This document shows positions 59,220 to 64,000 of a DNA stretch of 64,000 nucleotides, piece by piece (the stretch's first letter is position 1; every line of letters starts with the position of its first letter). The stretch comes from Kingdonia uniflora. Taxonomy: Eukaryota > Streptophyta > Magnoliopsida > Ranunculales > Circaeasteraceae. The notes beneath the pieces were generated by a model that did no database searches, had not been told where the DNA came from, and worked only from the letters and a program-made list of their open reading frames with translations. The translations under genes and the position numbers were made by a program. Location: positions 124,001 through 188,000 of the forward strand of contig JACGCM010001594.1 of assembly GCA_014058105.1 (NCBI GenBank), written 5' to 3'.

Positions 59220-61539
59220 CTGGTCTCCTTGAGGAACAGTGTTGAGCTAAAGCTCGAGAGAAGATTATTGTTGTTGTGGATGATGATTTTAAGAAGGTTA
59301 GTAAATAGTTGGTTTTGTCGAGCTATTTTGTTGCTCAAGCTGGCTTATTTCTTTTTGCAGTTTGCTTGTGCTCTGAGGGGGGTTCAGCTTGGTCTCCAGG
59401 ATAGGTCGATTGAGTTGGAAATGAGGATCTTCCAGCTTGAGGGAGAGAAAAGCCAGTTTGAAGAGAAACTGACTCGGGAGAGGGGAGTTTTTCAGTTGAA
59501 GCTGGAGAAAGAAAGGAAAGCTGCTGCCCTAAAGCTGAAGGAAGTTAGGGCCAAAAGTGTAGCTGAAGCGGAGCGATTGGTTACCGCGTCTGCTACTTCT
59601 CGGAACAACCTTGCAGGGAAACTCTACCAGCTGAGGTATACAAAGGCGGAGATTTTTGCATTTGGCGAAGGGAATTATGAGGAGAAGGAAATTGTGGATG
59701 AAGAGGAGGCTGAGGAAATGGAGGATGGTCTGAATATTGCTGAAAAGACCACTGCCGATAATCAGGAAACTATTGATCAGGTAGGATGATCGTGTAATGT
59801 AACATTTGTTGTGAAACATGAACTCGAGCTTTGTAATATTTTACTGCTGTTTGATGCCAAAAACGTTTTGCTTATGAAACTCCGTATTGTAGGAGATAGC
59901 AAGCTCACGCCTCAGAGTTGCGGACTTAGAGGGCCTGCTTGAAGTGGAGAAAAAATCCTCTTGTAAGTTTATTCTAGTTCAGGATGTTTGTGTATGTACA
60001 CTCTGTCTTGCAACCAAAACTTATTTCTTGGTCGGTAGGCCAATGAGGCATTGGCTGTCTCAAACTTGCTCTGTTCTGCAAGTTTGTCAGTATGCTTCTG
60101 TCGATCTGTTTCCCAATTAGGTACTGATGTTGTGAGTCCCTACTAACTGTTATGCAGAAAGAGCTAGACATTGCTAAAGAGAGAGAAGAACAGACTCTTT
60201 TGTATAATGCTGAGTATACAGACGAATATGAGGCTTTGATCTCTTAGTATGAAGATCGATTGAATGATAATGTGAAGCTTTCTTTAAAGTTCGAAGAAGC
60301 TAAGAGACAAGCCGAGGATAAGAATGCAACAATTTTGAGCAGGGATTTGGCTTTGAACCAACTTACCAGGGAACTTGCTGAGTTGAAGGAAAAGGCTACG
60401 TCAGGTTCTTGGAACGAGCTTGAGTTAGCCAAATACCGTATTAGAGCGTTAAATGACGAGATATCTGATATGAAATATAACATTCGTGCTCTGAACGAGC
60501 AGTTGTTGAAGAGAGAGATCGACCTGGATACTGCGCGAACTAACTTGGCTATGTCTGAGGCCGATTTTGAAAAATTGAGTAGTAGTATTATGGGAAAAGA
60601 TCTAGAATTGCTTAACTCTGCACAAATAAGTGATAGTTTGATTGCAAGGTTAGATCGTTTGAAGGCTGATTTACATCGTTTAAAAGGGAGAGAGGCTCAG
60701 AGCAGGGATGATTTAGGAGAGGTTCAAGCCAATAACAAAAGTTTGGTGGACGAGTTGGCCCATGCTCGTGGAAACGTGAGGAGGGCTGTGCAACATGATA
60801 AGGAGATGAAGGAAAGAATTAATTAACTCTGTGCTCGAATTTCTAAATTGGAGCGGAAATTACGTATACGTGAAATAAGGTATCAAAATAATCTCAAATT
60901 TGAATTGGATAAAAGGGATGGTGAAATTGCTTCTAGTGAGGGGAGTCGAGAGATGAAGGAATTTCTTTGTCGAAAAGAAGAGTTAGTAGAGAATATGCGT
61001 ATTGATCTCACAAATTCTTGGCAGAAGTCGATAGATCTTACAAGGCAGATGAGTGAACGTATTGATCAATTAACAGCAGAACTGGCTGAACCGAAAGCTT
61101 GTCGCTTGAAGGATAACAAGTGCGCTGATTTTACTCACCAATCCTTTAAGGAACTAGTAGCTCATGAACAAGAAAAATGTGATGGTGAAGCTTTGCACCA
61201 ATGGAAATTAAGCGCATTGGTTACATTTTTTGTTAAGGAAATAAAATTCCTGCAGGTTGAGAGAGATTTGATGCAAGATTGCTTCTCTGGGAGGACTTGT
61301 GTATGTAAACTCGATATCTTGAGCATAGATCCAATTGGGGTTATGGATCGTGGTATTGGGACCACGACGGCTGAACAGATAGCTCGAGGGAGAGAAATTA
61401 TTGCTGAACGAGCTCCATAATATATGGCATCCAAGACTGAAATAGGAGAAGCTCAAGTGCAGTCTCACCTACTCCTATTGTGGGAGGAAGGTCGACTGCT
61501 CTCCCATCAAGAAAATTCAGCAGAATTAAAAAGAAATAG
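59220..61539 (+). pseudogene. Element E large antisense gene, 5' part deleted, two to three lesions in the rest
   Basis: Exon 3 end (to 59296), exon 4 (59361-59780), exon 5 (59893-59962) and exon 6 (from 60158), separated by GT-AG introns of 64, 112 and 195 bp. Exon 4: FACALRGVQLGLQDRSIELE and a heptad region. Exon 6 is about 420 codons of coiled coil with only TAG at 60245 and TAA at 60824. The frame closes at 61420, with a further family-like tail to 61539. Exon 5 is 70 bp, not a multiple of three, against 102 in C and D. The small ORF, anonymous ORF and N-terminal domain are missing, deleted between about 59160 and 59220. Confidence 0.65.
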
Positions 61540-61769
61540 ACTTGAATTCAGATAACGAGTGCCTTTTGTAATTAGCAGATGTTGATGCTTCAGTGCTCGA
61601 TGTAGGCCTTTGAGAGGAGCGTTGTAATTTGAAATGTTGATATGAGAAACTAATATTTCCACACCTGCAGTAGATGTTATTCTCTGGTTTGACCCATTGA
61701 ATTAGAAGAAGTCCATGGGTGTAGAAGTAAGTATTATTTGTGCTTAAACCCTTGGACTTTAGGGAGGCT

Positions 61770-62390
61770 TAACGGCACCGAGCAAGTTTTTTCCTCACTC
61801 GTGCTTTAGGCGTGTTATCTTCAGGCTAAGAGGTTTGTTATGGCCCCTACCTTCGGATGTATGAGTATCCTCAGGAGTTAGGCTGGTATTATATATGCCA
61901 TTACCAATGTTGGATGTTGGAGCTTATCGGCAGTGAGCAAGTTTTTTTCTCACTCGTGCTTTAGGCTTGTTATCTTTAGGCTAAGAGGTTTGTTATGGCC
62001 CCCGCCTTCGGATGTATGAGTATCCTCAGGAGTTAGGCTAGTATTATCTATGCCATTACCAATGTTAGATGCTGGAGCTTATCGGCAGCGAGCAAGTTTT
62101 TTCCTCACTTGTGCTTTAGACTTATTATCTTCAGGCTAAGAGGTTCGTTATGGCCCCCGGCTTCGGATGTATGAGTATCCTCAAGAGTTAGGCTAGTATT
62201 ATCTATGCCCTTACCAATGTTGGATGTTGGAGCTTATCGGCAGCGAGCAAGTTTTTTCCTCACTCGTGCTTTAGGCTTGTTATCTTCAGGCTGTGAGGTT
62301 CGTTATGGCCCCCGCCTTCGGATGTATGAGTATCATCAGAAGTTAGGCTAGTATTATATATGCCATTACCAATGTTGGATGTTGTTTACC
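61770..62390 (-). repeat. Element E 3' tandem repeats, 155-bp unit, 4 copies
   Basis: gagcaagttttttcctcact starts at 61780, 61935, 62090 and 62245: three intervals of exactly 155 bp. Each unit also has ggcccccgccttcggatgta. The first copy is the most diverged. Confidence 0.9.
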
Positions 62391-62559
62391 TTTAGGGATC
62401 GAGCTAGTATAAACTGTGTTTTTATCCTTGGGTGGAGATGGATGAAGTAGAACTGTATTACAGGGATTCTTGTGATAAAAAAGAGATTTCATTGATTGAA
62501 AAGAGTTTGTACATACATTGGATGTGAAATCTCGAGGTGGATTGAATGTTCCTGAGCAA

Positions 62560-64000
62560 CAGAGGAGCTTTTCAACGTCAATATAACGTCAATTTTCTTG
62601 TATTCCATGGATTTGGAATTTTGTCACCAAATTCTGTCATGAGATAGTATGAACCCATACCAGTTCGACCTATGACCATGAAAGGACCCTCCCAGTTTTC
62701 TACTAGTTTCCCAGCATATGGATCTTTTCTGTTATCTGAGATTTCTCGAAGGACCCAGTCGTTGATAGCGAACTCCCGAGTGCGAACTCATTTGTTGTAT
62801 AAATTTGCCAGTGTTTGATGATATTGACCAAGATTTACGATAGCTCGATCTCGTGTTTCATCGATCCAATTGAGGTTGCAAGCCAATTCGAATACATTAT
62901 ATTCTTCTGTGAGCTCGTGGTCCCTCACAGGATGGTGGTACTTTGTTGGAATGACTGCTTCAGTTCCATAGGCAAGTAGAAAAGGAGAGCATTGTGTTGA
63001 CTTCCGGGGCGTAGTTCAATAAGCCCATAAGACGTGAGGTAATTCACGTATCCAGTTGCCCTTCTTCTGTAACATAAGATACTTTTTGAGACCATCCACG
63101 ATGATCTTGTCTGTGATCTCTTCCTGTCTGTTTCCCTAGGGGTAGTACGGGTTTGATGGAGAATGGATTATATTGTGTTTGTTGAGAAAAGCTACGACCT
63201 TGGCTCCAACGAACTGAGGACCGTTATCGATACGGATCAAATGTGGACAGCCAAATCTTGTGATGATATACTGCCAAATGAAAGAAATGACCTCTTCTTC
63301 TCGAGTACTGCATAGAGGAACTGCTTCGACCCATTTAGTGAAGTAATCTGTGGCAACAAGGAGAAATTTCCTATTACCCGGAGTATTGGGGAATTCACCA
63401 GCCAGATCGAGTACCCATCGCTTGAACGGCCAGTACACCTTACTGGCATGGAGCTCGAGGGTAGGGTCCTGAATTTGATTCCCATGACGCTGACATGCGT
63501 CACATTTCCATGAGTATTCTTCAGCTTACTTCCGCATCCTTGGCCAGATCACTCCTTGGGTAATAGCTCTGCTAGCAAGAGCTCGCCCTGCGGTATGGGA
63601 TCTGCAGATACCTTCATGTAGATCTCGGAGGTATGGACCAGTGATTGAATGTTTGTAGAGATTGCCGTTTGGTTGGACTGTGTGGCGGTTTGAATTTTTG
63701 ATGATGTGTCAGGACTGTTGTGGATCATCTGGTAGTGGCCCGTTGTATGAGTTATCCGGACCGAGATAAATAACGAATGGTTTCCTCCAATCATCTTCCG
63801 CCATCTCATCGCCCCCAATCTTAATCGCATATATTGTAGTACGATTAATACTGGGACTAGAAATAACTTCGATTTGAAGGTGTCTTGTGGATCCTCACAA
63901 TGAATCCTGGAAACGTTTGTACTATGTACCTTATGTGGCCCTAAGCTCTCGTGAATGGAAACCCTTGAGATTGTTGGTACTGTTTTGCGGTCTCTCAAGG
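62560..64000 (-). pseudogene. Element E integrase, catalytic triad kept, a few stops
   Basis: Minus strand: QIEVISSPSINRTTIYA spacer; zinc finger LHEGICRSHTAGRALASRAI ... KCDACQRHG (His, His, Cys, Cys all present); VLDLAGEFPNTPGN (first Asp); IDNGPQFVGAK (second Asp); then PYYP, one TAG, GNRQEEITDK with Glu at the third catalytic site. The C-terminus has AGKLVENWEGPF and ends IPNPWNTRKL near 62570. A few single stops (near 63527, 63140, 62990). The best preserved integrase here. Confidence 0.8.

Larger units (their letters stand above)
58454..64000 (-). mobile_element. Element E: Tat-lineage element inserted in D, 5' part beyond the window
   Basis: 3' LTR, polypurine tract complement (atcgccccctcgc), a shortened antisense block, 155-bp tandem repeats and integrase are in the window. 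The rest lies past 64000. Its LTR differs from those of A/C/D. It is younger than D, which it interrupts, and its coding regions are cleaner. Confidence 0.85.

Noticed and set aside
60158..61420. Long coiled-coil reading as a host gene (myosin or nuclear-matrix type)
   Set aside because: It lies inside element E between the 3' LTR with polypurine tract and the 3' tandem repeats, and C and D carry homologues in the same place.
61770..62390. Regular repeats as a CRISPR-like array
   Set aside because: Units are 155 bp with no short-repeat/spacer pattern; this is a eukaryotic retrotransposon 3' region.
63549..63998. 149-codon minus-strand reading as a gene
   Set aside because: Wrong frame; the neighbouring frame carries the integrase spacer and zinc finger aligned with A, B and C.

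Overview
This window is plant (angiosperm) nuclear DNA made almost entirely of nested, decayed transposable elements. I see no intact host gene. The signs are Ty3/gypsy pol genes with two RNase H domains, Ty1/copia and Athila-like remnants, a LINE tail, a hAT-type MITE, TG...CA-ended LTRs with 5-bp target duplications, and GT-AG introns of plant size. The species cannot be named from the sequence.

Layout. Element A (+, Tat-lineage gypsy) runs from inside its 5' LTR at base 1 to the end of its 3' LTR at 18526, followed by an extra LTR piece (18527-18943). Element B (+, a more divergent Tat-lineage element lacking its 5' part) lies inside A at about 6951-17101. 18944-21704 is mostly unassigned. 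Element C (-) is complete: 21710-35672, both LTRs, 5-bp duplication CTTAG on each side. It sits in the 3' LTR of a copia element, F (-, about 35673-40757). 40758-44103 is unassigned, then a copia LTR (44104-44351), a LINE 3' fragment (44640-45590, -), and a solo LTR with duplication GGTAT (47414-47992) beside a TG microsatellite. About 48950-51028 is an Athila-like protease/RT remnant (+) interrupted by a 751-bp MITE (50078-50828). Element D (-) is inserted in that same RT at 51029, and element E (-) is inserted in D at 58454 and runs past the window end.

How the Tat elements are built. Each reads LTR, PBS, gag, protease, RT, RNase H, second RNase H, integrase, a block of private tandem repeats, then a long 3' region whose genes lie on the opposite strand, then a polypurine tract (gcgagggggcga type) and the 3' LTR. 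The tandem repeats lie between the converging pol and antisense genes.

The main discovery candidate is that antisense block. It holds (1) a short ORF of about 85-110 codons (KxKxFG motif) whose ATG lies 68-72 nt from a TATA box in elements A, B, C and D; (2) an anonymous ORF ending in a Cys-rich stretch in C and D; and (3) a large gene with an N-terminal region resembling the putative gypsy-type transposon domain (Transposase_28-like) and a long coiled coil. In C and D this third gene appears split by five GT-AG introns at matching positions (lengths 252/255, about 90/86, 56/82, 119/120, 363/363 bp), with its own TGACGTC plus TATAAGTA promoter-like pair at identical spacing. Extra and antisense ORFs are already known in Tat-lineage elements (Grande, Retand, Ogre relatives). 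The spliced structure, the fixed promoter spacing and the separate small ORF are what I consider worth testing. Every copy here carries stops or frameshifts, so the functional claims are inference from conservation between copies.
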